Below, in pieces: positions 53,692 to 64,000 of a DNA stretch of 64,000 bases (the stretch's first letter is position 1; each line of letters opens with the position of its first letter). The stretch is from Paenibacillus sp. FSL R10-2782. Its GTDB lineage: Bacteria > Bacillota > Bacilli > Paenibacillales > Paenibacillaceae. The stretch is from the NCBI RefSeq assembly GCF_038592985.1, contig NZ_CP151951.1:3711001-3775000 (forward strand), written 5' to 3'. Under the pieces are notes generated by a model that was not told the origin of the DNA, searched no databases, and was given only the letters and a program-made list of their open reading frames with translations. The position numbers and the translations under genes are program-made.

Positions 53692-56151
53692 TTAACGGTC
53701 CCGGTTAACCATATAATTCATTAAATGCTTCAGAAAAGCGATATTGCGGGGTATCTCTTTCAGCGCTTCCATAGCAAGGCAATAATGCTCCCACATTTCT
53801 TTACTGGCACCCTCCTGACCCAGGGTGGACATGAAATTCGAATTGTTGTTCTCAAAATCCTTGCCAACAGGTTTTCCCAGTAAGAGCAGATCTCCCTCCA
53901 CATCAAGCAAATCATCTTTAATCTGAAAGAAAATCCCCGCATGATAAGCGAATTTCTTCAAAGCGGCAATTTCCGGCCCCTTGACCTGTGCGAGCATGGC
54001 AGGCATCACCAGACAAGCCTCAAATGCCACTCCGGTTTTGTAAAAGCACACCATATTCAACTGCTCCAGTGTCAATTGTTTTCCTTTGGAATCCAGATCC
54101 ATCGCCTGTCCCATACACATATCTTCTGCCTTTTGAGCTGAGTATTGTATCAAAGCAAGTACATTCTCGGCATTGAACTGGCTAAGTGACGATTGTTCCC
54201 CAATCGCCTTCTGGATCAGATACAATCCGGTTAATTCCGCGGTAGCGCTATTGTGTACCTGATGCAAGGTTTGACGTCCTCTGCGGGTAGACGCATTATC
54301 CTGAGAAGGCAGATCATCGAAGATCAGGGATGCGGTATGCATATACTCCAATGATCTCAGAAGTGGTACGATTGCCGATGCGTTCAGTCCATATTCGTTC
54401 ACACCCATCACCCAAGTCAATATAGGCCGTATTCGCTCCCATCCCCTTCGAGACTGTAATTTGCTGCATCAATAAGCTGTTCCTTCATCGCCTGAATCCC
54501 TTGAGGCTTGGTAATTTTCAGTTGGTTGTTAATCTGATGGCGGACTGTTTGGATCGTATTGAAAAAGTCCTTCTTTTCTCTGGAATCGTTTTTCAGACTG
54601 GTAATCATCTGGTCCCGAAGCAGTTTATCGAAGAAATCTACATCGTCCGCTTTTCGCACCATCTCTTGGATAAGTCGATTGAATTCTGGAATTCCGGATG
54701 CAAAAATCTCCATCATTTCGTTATACTTTTCTGTACCCACACGTTCTTTATAACGTTTGAGTCCATTCATGGCACGATCCAGTATCACCTCACAGGCCAT
54801 GGCATCGGAATCATACACGTTATGGATCAAATAAGAGATGACTGCCCAGTACAATTCAAAGGGGTTGATAAGATCCGAACGCTGATCATGATATTTTAAA
54901 TAGTAGGTATAGGGTGTTACCGCACCGTCTCTCATATCGTCAACCATATCTGCCAAAATCATCAGCCAACTGGTTATAGATACCATAAAAGAATGTTCGT
55001 TGCTCAAAGCCCTCATCCTCAGGAGCACCAATCACGGAACGGACGATCAATCGGGAAGAAGAAGATTTTAAAATGACAGGTATATAAAGCTCTTCATTGG
55101 TGTAATTAGCACGCGTTAGGTTCTTGAGACGGTCGATATCCTGAGAGTGGAAAAAAACATAGGACTGCTCGAAAAGTGTTTGCTGTGTGTCCGGCCGCTG
55201 ATGTTCCTTAATGTACTCAAAAGCATTCGATAGCTCCGAATGCATGTATTGAATCAACTTCATGTTATTTCCGGTCCACTCGCCCAACTCAGGCACAGCT
55301 CCAGTGAGAAGCGCGGTACGTATCATACGGGAGTATTGTTCTTTCTCTTGAACGGTCAAAACCTGGGAATCGAGCAGATCGTCAATGAAAGGATAGGTTA
55401 GACCATAGGAATAACCAAGCCTGATGGCTTCATCCAGCCTGCAAGCGCGTTCCGCAGGTGATACTTTATCGTCCATTTCTTCTATCACATGCAGAATAAC
55501 CCCGATTATGATCTTAATCAGTTTGCGCTGGGCTTGCTCGGCATCCATTTCTTTTGGAATATGGGAGGATACAGACCTAAGCTTGTTGATCACCCAGATT
55601 GTGGCGGTTTCTATGCCTTCCTTCTGCGCCCACCGATACACCCCGGCCAAATTCATAAATTCGGGCTGGTCTCCCTCGTTTGCATTGGTGGATTGAATCA
55701 AGTGTTTCTTTATGTCAGCAATGACACGCTTAATCCGGGTCTGTGTGTCAATAGAATTCAGAGCTTTGCCTAAATCCCTCATATAAATATAGGAGACGCT
55801 TCGATCCAGGTAATCATCCAATTTGCCTGTATAATTCAGCCATTGAATGTATCTATGATAATCCCGAGTATCAGGCTTTTTATTTCCCCGCGAAAAGAAG
55901 GATAGCCATGAAGGATGATGAATATGATTCCTTTTCCACATTTGTATATCTTCTGTCAGCGTAGTCACATAAGTCTTGTCTACGACCTGTGCATAAAGTG
56001 ATGCAAAATACTGAACCGCCTTCTGCTCAGCCACCTGATACCCTGTATTGGCATGATTTATAAATTTCTCATTCATACGATGCGTTACCTCAACTTCTAT
56101 TTTTGTTAAACATGGTTGCATTTCTTCCCTGACGGGAATGGGGCGGATCAT
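53692..56151 (-). pseudogene. Large polyprenyl-synthetase / terpene-synthase-like fusion, two frameshifts
   Basis: Three frames join into one ~800-residue protein. Part 1 (56151-~54960) is helical with a DDxxD-like FIDDLLDS and ends ...YNQLADDFG. An extra base near 54957 shifts to part 2 (ADMVDDMRDGAVTPYTYYLK to about 54440). A second shift near 54435-54460 leads to part 3 (RIRPILTWVMGVNEYGLNAS to 53692), a polyprenyl diphosphate synthase domain with both aspartate motifs (DDLPSQDNASTRRG, DDLLDVEGD). The fusion suggests one protein making a prenyl diphosphate and then processing it. Two frame breaks mean it is a pseudogene or carries sequencing errors. Confidence 0.7.
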
Positions 56152-56401
56152 GTTTTTATCTTTATACGGGAAAGAATCTGTGAGGTTACGAAATTATCCT
56201 GCTGCTTACCGAAATACACTTATTGGCTTCATCAAGCAGATGTACCTTTACTGACTGGTCTGATACCGTTCGAATTATATAGTATAATCGATTTTAAACC
56301 GTCTGTTGTTCTGCTTACCTAGTTATATTATGAATGTTATGAATAGGAGGTTGTGTGATTAATATGTGAAGGTCACTCATAAGGGCCTGAATTCCAAATA
56401 G

Positions 56402-57148
56402 ATGGAGCCTATGACTGCCTTGGGAAGCTTAGTCGATGTAACAAGAGCAGAATGTACTGCTACGCATGTGTTAACTTATATTATTTCGAGGTGTTTTTAT
56501 GGAGTGGCTGGAAACGATCAGATTATGGAACCAAACGCCGAGCCGGATTTGATTATACTGCCGGATTATCACGACAAAGCAACCTATGGACAGTACCAAA
56601 AAATTGCCCCAACTATTGCAGTAGCTTGGGGTGGTGATCCAGACGTGGTGAATACATTGCGGACGTTTGGCGACATTATGAATCGGAACACAGAAGCAGA
56701 ATCCTGGATTTCCAAGTTTGAGAAAAAATTGCAGGGCATTCGGGCACAAACTCACATCCCTATTAAAGCAGATACTACCGCGATATCTTTCATTATTCAC
56801 AAGGGAGAGGTACTGCTTGGAGGGGAGGGCGGTACGCTCGGAAAATTGATCTACCAAGATTTCGGTTTCCAAATGCCTGAGCAATTCAAACCCTATGCCG
56901 ATGGCGGAACTGCTCTTTCCATGGAAGCTCTGGTTCATCGTCCGGCTGACTATTTCTTCACTCAAATGACAGATCAAGAGTTGAAGCAAACCATGCAGCT
57001 GTTCAGCGAGCCCGTGTATCAAACGATTCCCGCTGTGAAAAATAATCACATTATTAATGTTTCCCGTGATAAATGGAACTATGGCCCCTACCTGGTGGAT
57101 GAGGCTGTCGATTCGTTGATCGAACAAATATCACAAATTCAGCCATAG
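56402..57148 (+). pseudogene. C-terminal lobe of a siderophore-binding protein domain, 5' truncated
   Basis: Recognisable from about 56510: EPNAEPDLIILPDY, KIAPTIAVAWG, then the linking helix and second lobe (FIIHKGEVLLGGEGGTLGKL; HRPADYFFTQMTDQ; NHIINVSRDKWNYGPYLVDE). This is the Peripla_BP_2/FhuD-like fold, which occurs as lipoproteins or as the C-terminal half of AraC regulators such as Btr. The first ~110 residues and any signal peptide are missing; the sequence before 56510 in this frame is not protein-like. A strong hairpin follows. Confidence 0.7.
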
Positions 57149-57157
57149 GAATATACG

Positions 57158-57203
57158 AGCCAATAGCGAGAAGTCCAATACCATGGGCAGCTCGCTATTG
57201 GCT
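57158..57203 (+). terminator. Terminator after the truncated binding-protein gene
   Basis: AGCCAATAGCGAG pairs with CTCGCTATTGGCT across a 20 nt loop. Confidence 0.75.
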
Positions 57204-57276
57204 ATGCTGCTCCCATGCAACATGGGTTATAAGAGCTCATTGTTTCTTTTTTCTTCTCTCATATCGAATATATAAC

Positions 57277-58317
57277 TCATGAGTCGCTTCTAACCAACTC
57301 CTCCTGAATCCAGCTTCCTTTAGTAGACAGTTGCAGCAAATCGGCAGAGACCTGCTTGACCTGCTCTTGTAGCACATGTGGCTGATCCGTTCCTTCTAGG
57401 AAGCGACTCAAAAAATGAAGAAATACATCTACCTTCCTGAGCAGCATCAATACAGGCAACGCATCAATCTCAGTGCGGGACAGATGAACTCGACGGCAAA
57501 AGCCCCGGCAAAATTCCCGAACGGCCTGCGTCTCCTCCGGTTGTCCCAAAAAACCTGATAAGATGACCGCTGGTTCCATGGCCCGAACGTCTAGCGTACA
57601 AAATTCAAAATCAAGCAGTGCAGTCACCTGGCTATGATCGGAATCCTTTACTAACAAATTGGAAGCGTTCAAGTCCCCATGCACAAGCTGATGCGGCAAT
57701 TCTTCCAATGCATGAAGCGAATCTGTAATCTCTTCATATACTTTTCCTATCCATCGCAGCTCGTCATGCAGAGCTTTCAGAGGCTCAGGCGGATTTAGGC
57801 AAACCTCTCGAACGATCTCTTGGTTGCACAATGGATAGGATTGCTGCAAGGCGTAATACGGTCGATAGACTGGAGTCAGTTCAAGCTTGAATGTCGCAAG
57901 CACAGCAGATAACACCCCCGTAACCTCGCCAAAAGAATAGGCAAAGCTTGAATCCTGCTCCAATGGTGATTTGCCTTCGATGTATTCGAAAAGACAGACA
58001 TATTTGCCGCCTTCCATCTCAAGCTGAACGACGGTCTCTCCCGTTACCGTTCGCATTGGCATCGGTACCCTGAATGACAGAGAATGCTTACTTAGCGCCT
58101 GCAAAACCGTATGCTCAAATTCGATTTTGTCCCTGTCCCTATGGGTATCGTAAACACGCAGCACCCCGCTTCGCCTAGCGCTCTTTACAAAATAAGTCGT
58201 ATTATTCCATCCCCCGGTTCGTTTCTGCAGTGTTCCGTTCCACTCCGGCCAGTGCCGTCTTAGTATTGCTTCCAATGATGTATCCTCCCTCTTGCCGGAA
58301 ATAAAGGCATCCAGCAA
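57277..58317 (-). CDS. APH-family phosphotransferase
   Basis: 346 residues of the aminoglycoside-phosphotransferase/homoserine-kinase-like kinase fold. The catalytic loop is LVHGDLNASNLLVKD (H-G-D-x-N) and the metal-binding ALLDFEFCTLDVRAMEPA follows; the start RTGGWNNTTYFVKSARRSGV is the glycine-rich nucleotide loop. The start codon is TTG with a weak ribosome site. Substrate unknown; spore-associated CotS-like or small-molecule kinases are possible. Single gene. Confidence 0.82.
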   Translation of the reverse strand: MLDAFISGKREDTSLEAILRRHWPEWNGTLQKRTGGWNNTTYFVKSARRSGVLRVYDTHRDRDKIEFEHTVLQALSKHSLSFRVPMPMRTVTGETVVQLEMEGGKYVCLFEYIEGKSPLEQDSSFAYSFGEVTGVLSAVLATFKLELTPVYRPYYALQQSYPLCNQEIVREVCLNPPEPLKALHDELRWIGKVYEEITDSLHALEELPHQLVHGDLNASNLLVKDSDHSQVTALLDFEFCTLDVRAMEPAVILSGFLGQPEETQAVREFCRGFCRRVHLSRTEIDALPVLMLLRKVDVFLHFLSRFLEGTDQPHVLQEQVKQVSADLLQLSTKGSWIQEELVRSDS

Positions 58318-58434
58318 CCTATCATTTCATCAGCCTTGAGCTTATGAATTTGCAGCTATTATAACAAATATAGACGCCCGTTAGAATTGGACATCTATTA
58401 CATCATAAAACAGTCATAGCGGTTATATGATCCT

Positions 58435-58530
58435 TCATTTCCTCAACTGTTTGTTGCGGATATTTTGCGGGGTAGCACCATATGCCGTTTTAAATTTTTT
58501 ACAGAAAAATGATATCCAACCTGCTTAAAT
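58435..58530 (-). pseudogene. Remnant of an AraC-family HTH C-terminus
   Basis: Minus frames give IFKQVGYHFSVKN and, after a one-base shift, FKTAYGATPQNIRNKQLRK and a stop. This is the end of an AraC second helix-turn-helix. Only ~30 residues remain. Together with the truncated siderophore-binding lobe at 56402 it may be the debris of a Btr-type regulator. Confidence 0.5.
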
Positions 58531-58631
58531 ATCATTGCTAAGCTAAAATTTGCTTATCCCTATCTTCCTAGTCAAATTTTTGCTCAACTTTCTTTCCATC
58601 TCTCCGCATCCTTACCGCCAATATGAACTAT

Positions 58632-59834
58632 TTATTTAACCTTCTGAGCTACAGGCTCTCTATTACCTTTTCCTTTTCTTACTCTCAACATAATGATAGC
58701 CATAACAGCTACCAAAACCGCTATGAGAGCAAAGGGAATGTATTTGTCTACCCGGTACAGGGTGGTCGTCAAAATAGGAGCAATGATCGCAGAAATGCCC
58801 TGAACAGCAGCCACTAAACCAGCGGCTCCCCCCTGCTGTTCTTTACTGACAGCAAGAGAAGCACCAGCCATAAATCCAGGCATCAGTAAGCCCGTACCTA
58901 TACCAAACATAAAGAATGCTAAATAGTAGACTACCAAGCTGGTTGACATGAGAAATAACAGCATACCAGCAATAAGGAACAGAGAACCGAGCAAAATCAT
59001 CGGCTTGGGTTGCCATTTAAGCCATTTCATCTGAACGATCTGTACGATTAACATGGCTGCCCCCGAAAACATCAGCCCAAAGGAAACGACTCTTGCTGTT
59101 TCTTCAGATGAAAGGCCTAATTGATCTTGAAAATAAAACCCGCCTATAACCTGGATAGTCACAATACTAATCATCGTAACCAAACCTGCAAACAAATACA
59201 TCCGTAGTCCAGACTGAAATGGGTTAATCCGAGCCGGCTTTTGCTGAATAACAGGTTTTGCAGCGGGAATCGCCAGCAGAGCCACTACAAATGCAACAGC
59301 GGCAATCACGATCCCAAAATACAAGGGCCATAACAGCCCTATTAAAGTAAAGGTACCTGCAATAGCGGGCCCAAATACCAGTCCAAGCCCATTGGCTGCG
59401 CTAATGATAGCCATCCCAGTACCTCGATCTTCTCCCTCCGTCACATCTCCCATATAGGCTTGGGAAGATGACAATACCGCCGGGATAAACCCGCCTATCA
59501 AACCGCGTGTAATAATCAGCAGGACTAATAACAGCCACCCGCTGAGCCATCCATTTAACCCGCCAAAAAGAGTAAGCGTAAACAGCAAGCAACTTACACA
59601 CATCCCTATGAACCCAATCAGGATTACAGGTTTGCGTCCTTTTGCATCACTCAGATTTCCCCATACTGGAGCCATTAAGGCCATGGTAATGGAACCTAGC
59701 GAAATGATTAACCCGGAATGACTTTCCCTTAATCCTAATTCACGAATAAGGGACGGCATAATTGGAGCAATGAGCATGAGCCCTAGCATAGCCACAAATA
59801 CACTAAAAAAGATGCTCCCTTTTATTCTATTCAT
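58632..59834 (-). CDS. MFS transporter, probable exporter
   Basis: 400 residues, twelve predicted spans. The DHA1-type motif A reads GNLSDAKGRKPVILIGFIG between TM2 and TM3, and the first spans (FVAMLGLMLIAPIMPSLIRE) are typical of drug or siderophore exporters. GAGGAG lies 9 nt before the ATG. It lies 108 bp downstream of an AraC regulator with a Fur box upstream. That placement suggests an iron-regulated siderophore exporter (inference). Confidence 0.88.
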   Translation of the reverse strand: MNRIKGSIFFSVFVAMLGLMLIAPIMPSLIRELGLRESHSGLIISLGSITMALMAPVWGNLSDAKGRKPVILIGFIGMCVSCLLFTLTLFGGLNGWLSGWLLLVLLIITRGLIGGFIPAVLSSSQAYMGDVTEGEDRGTGMAIISAANGLGLVFGPAIAGTFTLIGLLWPLYFGIVIAAVAFVVALLAIPAAKPVIQQKPARINPFQSGLRMYLFAGLVTMISIVTIQVIGGFYFQDQLGLSSEETARVVSFGLMFSGAAMLIVQIVQMKWLKWQPKPMILLGSLFLIAGMLLFLMSTSLVVYYLAFFMFGIGTGLLMPGFMAGASLAVSKEQQGGAAGLVAAVQGISAIIAPILTTTLYRVDKYIPFALIAVLVAVMAIIMLRVRKGKGNREPVAQKVK

Positions 59835-59942
59835 CCTCGTACACTCCTCTGTTATAGATTCTCTCTATGCAGAAGTATACGAGTCATAGCACAACCCTAC
59901 TGCCTATATACGGATTATTCTACGGTTAAACGGATTTTTATT

Positions 59943-60905
59943 TTAAAATACTTTCTTTATGGATGATGGCTTCACTCCGTATTCGCGGAAAAATTGCTCT
60001 GAAAATGCACTCACATTACTGTATCCTACAGCCATCGCAGCTTCTGTCACATTACTTTCTTGATTGCGCAGCAGCTTCATTGCATAATCGAGACGAATTT
60101 GTCGCAAATAATCAAATACAGTGGTTCCAAAGCAGGCTTTAAACCCCTTTTTTAATTTAAAATCGTTAAGACCCACCTTTTTGGATAATGTGATCAGTGA
60201 GGGAGGATCAATCATGCTCGATTCAAGTACCTGTCGCGCCATATGCAGCTTTCTGACATCTTCTCTGGACAAGCCTTCGGGCATAGGGGTTAAATCAAAT
60301 AGTTGAATCATCAGCCTGTTCAAAATTTCTAATGCGGCTGCTTCCATTAGCAGAGGGGATCTATGCTCATTTTTCAGGTCTTTTATCAAATGCTCAATCA
60401 TCGCTATAATTCTATGATCCAGATCGAAACCAAAATGATTAAATACGCCCCCTTTGAGAATTTGATTAAAATCAATAACCAGCTTCCGATGAGCGACCAA
60501 CTGTGAAGCCGCATAATTAAACAACGAAACAGGGATGCCCAGTGCAAATGATGTATATTGCTCATTAAACGGAGGATAAAACCAGGCTTTGAAATCCTGC
60601 AGAAAAATAAGTGCCCCTTGCCCCTTCGGGAGTGTATAATCCAGACCAGCCACATCCACATGACGTTGACCGGACAGCGCAAACTGTAGTTCAATCATTT
60701 GCCCGTTGAAAGCAAAGCTGGTAGGGTACGGCTCGTGATATTGAATATTCGAATACACAATTTCAATTCCGCTGTAAGTTGTAACGCGGTTAATCTGTCC
60801 ATGCCCCGCTTCCGGTAAAATCATATAGGTATGTTCGTTCTGCTGCTGAAACGGATTTTTTTCCAAATAGTGCTGGTATATTAATGATAATGAATTTGAA
60901 TCCAC
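59943..60905 (-). CDS. AraC-family regulator, probably iron-responsive
   Basis: 320 residues. The N-terminal cupin-like sensing half (about 1-200; MIELQFALSGQRHVDVAGLD) is followed by the AraC/XylS double HTH (LITLSKKVGLNDFKLKKGFK; VTEAAMAVGYSNVSAFSEQF; REYGVKPSSIKK). The sequence FGTTVFDYLRQIRLDYAMKLL resembles siderophore-responsive regulators such as YbtA/PchR. GTG start with GAGGTG upstream. A Fur box lies 42 bp upstream and an MFS gene is downstream, so it probably activates siderophore export or uptake under iron shortage. Confidence 0.88.
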   Translation of the reverse strand: MDSNSLSLIYQHYLEKNPFQQQNEHTYMILPEAGHGQINRVTTYSGIEIVYSNIQYHEPYPTSFAFNGQMIELQFALSGQRHVDVAGLDYTLPKGQGALIFLQDFKAWFYPPFNEQYTSFALGIPVSLFNYAASQLVAHRKLVIDFNQILKGGVFNHFGFDLDHRIIAMIEHLIKDLKNEHRSPLLMEAAALEILNRLMIQLFDLTPMPEGLSREDVRKLHMARQVLESSMIDPPSLITLSKKVGLNDFKLKKGFKACFGTTVFDYLRQIRLDYAMKLLRNQESNVTEAAMAVGYSNVSAFSEQFFREYGVKPSSIKKVF

Positions 60906-60946
60906 AAGCGTTCACCTCAAATGTATTCATTCGTACTGATCCTATA

Positions 60947-60965
60947 AATGAGAATCATTATCATT
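60947..60965 (-). promoter_or_regulatory. Fur box upstream of the AraC regulator
   Basis: AATGAGAATCATTATCATT contains TGAGAATCATTATCA, a 7-1-7 inverted repeat with one mismatch to the Bacillus Fur consensus TGATAATNATTATCA. It is placed 42 bp before the start codon, right for a repressor site. Confidence 0.8.
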
Positions 60966-61089
60966 AATCTTAGCTGAATATGAACAGTTTGACCAGACTT
61001 ATTGGAGTAAGCTTGTACGCTCCCCCTATTCTTATCCCTCCACATCACTAATATCCTGTCCTTTTATAATAAAAGGCGGGTCCCTTTAG

Positions 61090-61656
61090 CTAGCTCTTAG
61101 CGAGACTTGCTGAATGAGTGACCCAGTTTCTCCCGCCACTCTTGGAAGCATACAGAGCTAAATCTGCTTTATGAACAATCGATTGCTCAGTATCCTCTTG
61201 TGTAACCGTGGCCACACCAATACTCACAGTAATCGTATACTCTCCCCAATCCATGGAGGCGGTCGTGGAGCGATATCTCTCTGCTGTAAGAATGGCCTCC
61301 TCTTGATTGTTGTCTGGAAGAATAATTACGAACTTCTCGCCTCCATACCGGGCGACAATGTCTATATCCCGTGACATGGATTGCAGTAATTCAGCCAGAT
61401 TAGTGAGCACCAGGTCGCCGACCGAATGACCATAAGTATCGTTAATACTTTTGAAACGTTCAATATCAATGATAAGCAGCGAAAAAGATAATCCAGTCTC
61501 TTGAAAGGATGCGAGGCCAGCTAGTAATTTATCCTGAAAATATCTTCTATTTTTAAGCCCGGTTAGCGGGTCGGTTGATGCCATCGCTTCAAGTTGAAGA
61601 TTGATCCTCACCAACTCCCGCTGTTTGAATTCATATTCTTCGTGCAACGAAAACAA
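61090..61656 (-). CDS. GGDEF-domain protein, probably truncated and degenerate
   Basis: 188 residues: a short coiled coil (about 1-25) then a GGDEF domain (about 28-180; TDPLTGLKNRRYFQDKL, FSLLIIDIERFKSINDTYGH). The active-site loop reads GGEKF instead of GG(D/E)EF; Lys in the fourth position replaces a metal-binding acid, so diguanylate cyclase activity is doubtful. The inhibitory RxxD site (RDID) is kept. No sensor domain precedes it, so the 5' part of a longer gene may be lost. No clear ribosome site before the ATG. Confidence 0.75.
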   Translation of the reverse strand: MFSLHEEYEFKQRELVRINLQLEAMASTDPLTGLKNRRYFQDKLLAGLASFQETGLSFSLLIIDIERFKSINDTYGHSVGDLVLTNLAELLQSMSRDIDIVARYGGEKFVIILPDNNQEEAILTAERYRSTTASMDWGEYTITVSIGVATVTQEDTEQSIVHKADLALYASKSGGRNWVTHSASLAKS

Positions 61657-61730
61657 TAAAATTAAATCTTTCGAAGAGTATTATGATACTGCACTGTTAA
61701 ACAAACATTACTCATAATGACTGACTATTT

Positions 61731-61799
61731 GAAAAAGTCCCGGCCTGTGATCTACATTTCCATTACGGAATGCACAATTTTACAGACCGAGACTTTTTT
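61731..61799. terminator. Terminator after the soluble chemoreceptor gene
   Basis: AAAAAGTC...CGG.CTGT pairs with ACAG.CCG.GACTTTTTT over a long loop; T runs exist on both sides. Confidence 0.65.
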
Positions 61800-61805
61800 C
61801 ATTCT

Positions 61806-62642
61806 TTATTCTGCGTTAACATCATCCGTGATTTTTTCTACTAGCCCTCTCAAGCCGTGGTTGGTTACATTTAATTGATCAATAACATTCATAAATTCCG
61901 TTACAAGCTTGGCTTGCTCTTGGGAGGAAACCGCAATCTGCGTGATCTCCTGTTCCATGTTATATACCGACTGTCTGACGGCTTGCAAGGACTGTTCAAT
62001 CCGTCCGGTTGCTTCCTTCGTACCTGTAGACATTTTGCGGATTTCTGTAGCGACAACGCCAAAACCCGCTCCTGCCTCACCCACCCGGGCTGCTTCAATT
62101 GCTGCATTTAATCCAAGCAAGTTTGTCTGCTCTGAAATTTCCTTAATGTAGCCGGCCACTTCTGTCACATTACCGGAATCTTCGACCGCCTTTTTCGTAT
62201 TGCTCAAGATTTCTTCGGCCGTCGCACTAAGCTCCTCCGATTGGGCCGCCACATGCTGAATCCCTTCAACTAGCTTGCTTGTTACTTCCTCGGCTTGAGT
62301 CATCAACTTTTTCAATTGATCTTGATTATCCATACTATAGGTGATACACATCACTGCCTCAATCTCATTCTGTTCATTCTTAATCGGATGAAAGTAAGAA
62401 TCAGCGGCGATTCCAAAAACTTCAGCAGCATAACGCTCTCTGGTCTTTTCACCACCCACTAACTTTTTGAAATTTCTGTGGTCGTCAGGAAGAGGGTCGC
62501 CTGCTTTGAAGTCATACACTAAACTTTTACCTGATTGAAAGAACAGAAACTTTTCACTATCCATTACAGAAATTGAAACATCTTGTCGTGCAGCGTCCCT
62601 GATAAACGGCATAGCGGCCAAAACAGCTTCAACTTGATTCAT
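61806..62642 (-). CDS. Soluble methyl-accepting chemotaxis-type protein
   Basis: 278 residues with no membrane segment. The first ~110 residues form a small PAS-like/heme-sensor-like module also seen in short cytosolic receptors ([40 protein letters not shown]). A shortened signalling domain follows, with hairpin tip [20 protein letters not shown]. Such receptors sense internal cues and join the cytoplasmic or polar array. Start 62642 is chosen by AAGGAAGTGG upstream. Confidence 0.9.
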   Translation of the reverse strand: MNQVEAVLAAMPFIRDAARQDVSISVMDSEKFLFFQSGKSLVYDFKAGDPLPDDHRNFKKLVGGEKTRERYAAEVFGIAADSYFHPIKNEQNEIEAVMCITYSMDNQDQLKKLMTQAEEVTSKLVEGIQHVAAQSEELSATAEEILSNTKKAVEDSGNVTEVAGYIKEISEQTNLLGLNAAIEAARVGEAGAGFGVVATEIRKMSTGTKEATGRIEQSLQAVRQSVYNMEQEITQIAVSSQEQAKLVTEFMNVIDQLNVTNHGLRGLVEKITDDVNAE

Positions 62643-62956
62643 AATATGTATCCACTTCCTTTTATTTTGATACATGCTCTATCCTTTATTTCGACATTTT
62701 TACCCAATGTGTTTAGTCAATTTAAAATTACAATTCATTTCCTTCATACGTATACCATGTTCATTTTCTTTCAGGTAGTCTCATATAAGTCATCGTTGTC
62801 GAGAATTTTCGCATGTTTTCTGTTACTACTGGAAAAAAGGTTTGTTGAGGCTATATTCAAATAGCGCGTACCAATGGAGCTTCGGCACGCGCTGGTTGTA
62901 TATATTTTCAAGACCCGTTTTTGGGTTCTCTCCACTCGCTATTCAGACGTTAAGGT

Positions 62957-64000
<1,044 letters not shown>

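Overview
The window looks like a Paenibacillus chromosome segment, most likely from the P. polymyxa group (inference from protein style, the N-acetyl diaminopimelate route to lysine, SLH-anchored secreted enzymes, abundant chemoreceptors and GGAGG-type ribosome binding sites). It mixes core metabolism with two strongly accessory stretches.

Layout: (1) 1-20.6 kb is ordinary chromosome. It holds a chemoreceptor next to a BMP-family binding lipoprotein, a membrane-anchored Mrr-like nuclease, aspA, a GNAT, a large SLH-anchored nuclease, patA, the potABCD polyamine importer, dapL and dapH (with patA, three steps of the acetylated lysine/DAP pathway), a lipoprotein, an EamA transporter and a two-domain sulfurtransferase. 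(2) 20.6-26.5 kb is a gene-insertion hotspot. The last ~50 bp of the sulfurtransferase gene plus a following terminator recur three more times (23.0, 24.5 and 26.45 kb) in diverged versions, with a different gene set between each pair. (3) 26.67-46.85 kb is the most striking part: an integron-like cassette array. Nine 112-168 bp attC-like sites separate small AT-rich gene units. A tyrosine recombinase gene lies at one end (46.85-45.7 kb), followed by a putative attI with direct repeats (45.6 kb). The two ends of nearly every cassette are complementary to each other over 9-17 nt, which is the hallmark of integron cassettes. Cargo includes a TIR-SIR2 protein, a broken doc toxin with a 36-residue partner, a GNAT, an HTH pair with tandem operators, an aspartyl-protease-like protein, a broken HIT protein and several unknowns. 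The array is split by a 9 kb block (29.04-38.30 kb) carrying a sugar ABC transporter with a YesM/YesN-type two-component system and an IS3-family element that lacks a target-site duplication. (4) 46.9-64 kb returns to chromosome: an Imm22-like immunity gene, two transmembrane chemoreceptors, CueP, DUF1697, a frameshifted polyprenyl-synthetase fusion, remnants of a siderophore-sensing regulator, a phosphotransferase, an AraC regulator with a Fur box next to an MFS exporter, a degenerate GGDEF protein, a soluble chemoreceptor and a 6-phospho-beta-glucosidase cut by the window end.

The recombinase has the catalytic residues of the tyrosine-recombinase family but XerC/D-like spacing, without room for the extra helix typical of IntI. 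It also has a ~95-residue N-terminal extension and is transcribed in the same direction as the cassettes. Together with multi-hairpin recombination sites in a Gram-positive genome, this suggests an integron-like system distinct from the classical proteobacterial type. A separate family of covarying structured repeats (three copies, at 11.1, 11.5 and 33.2 kb) is also present.
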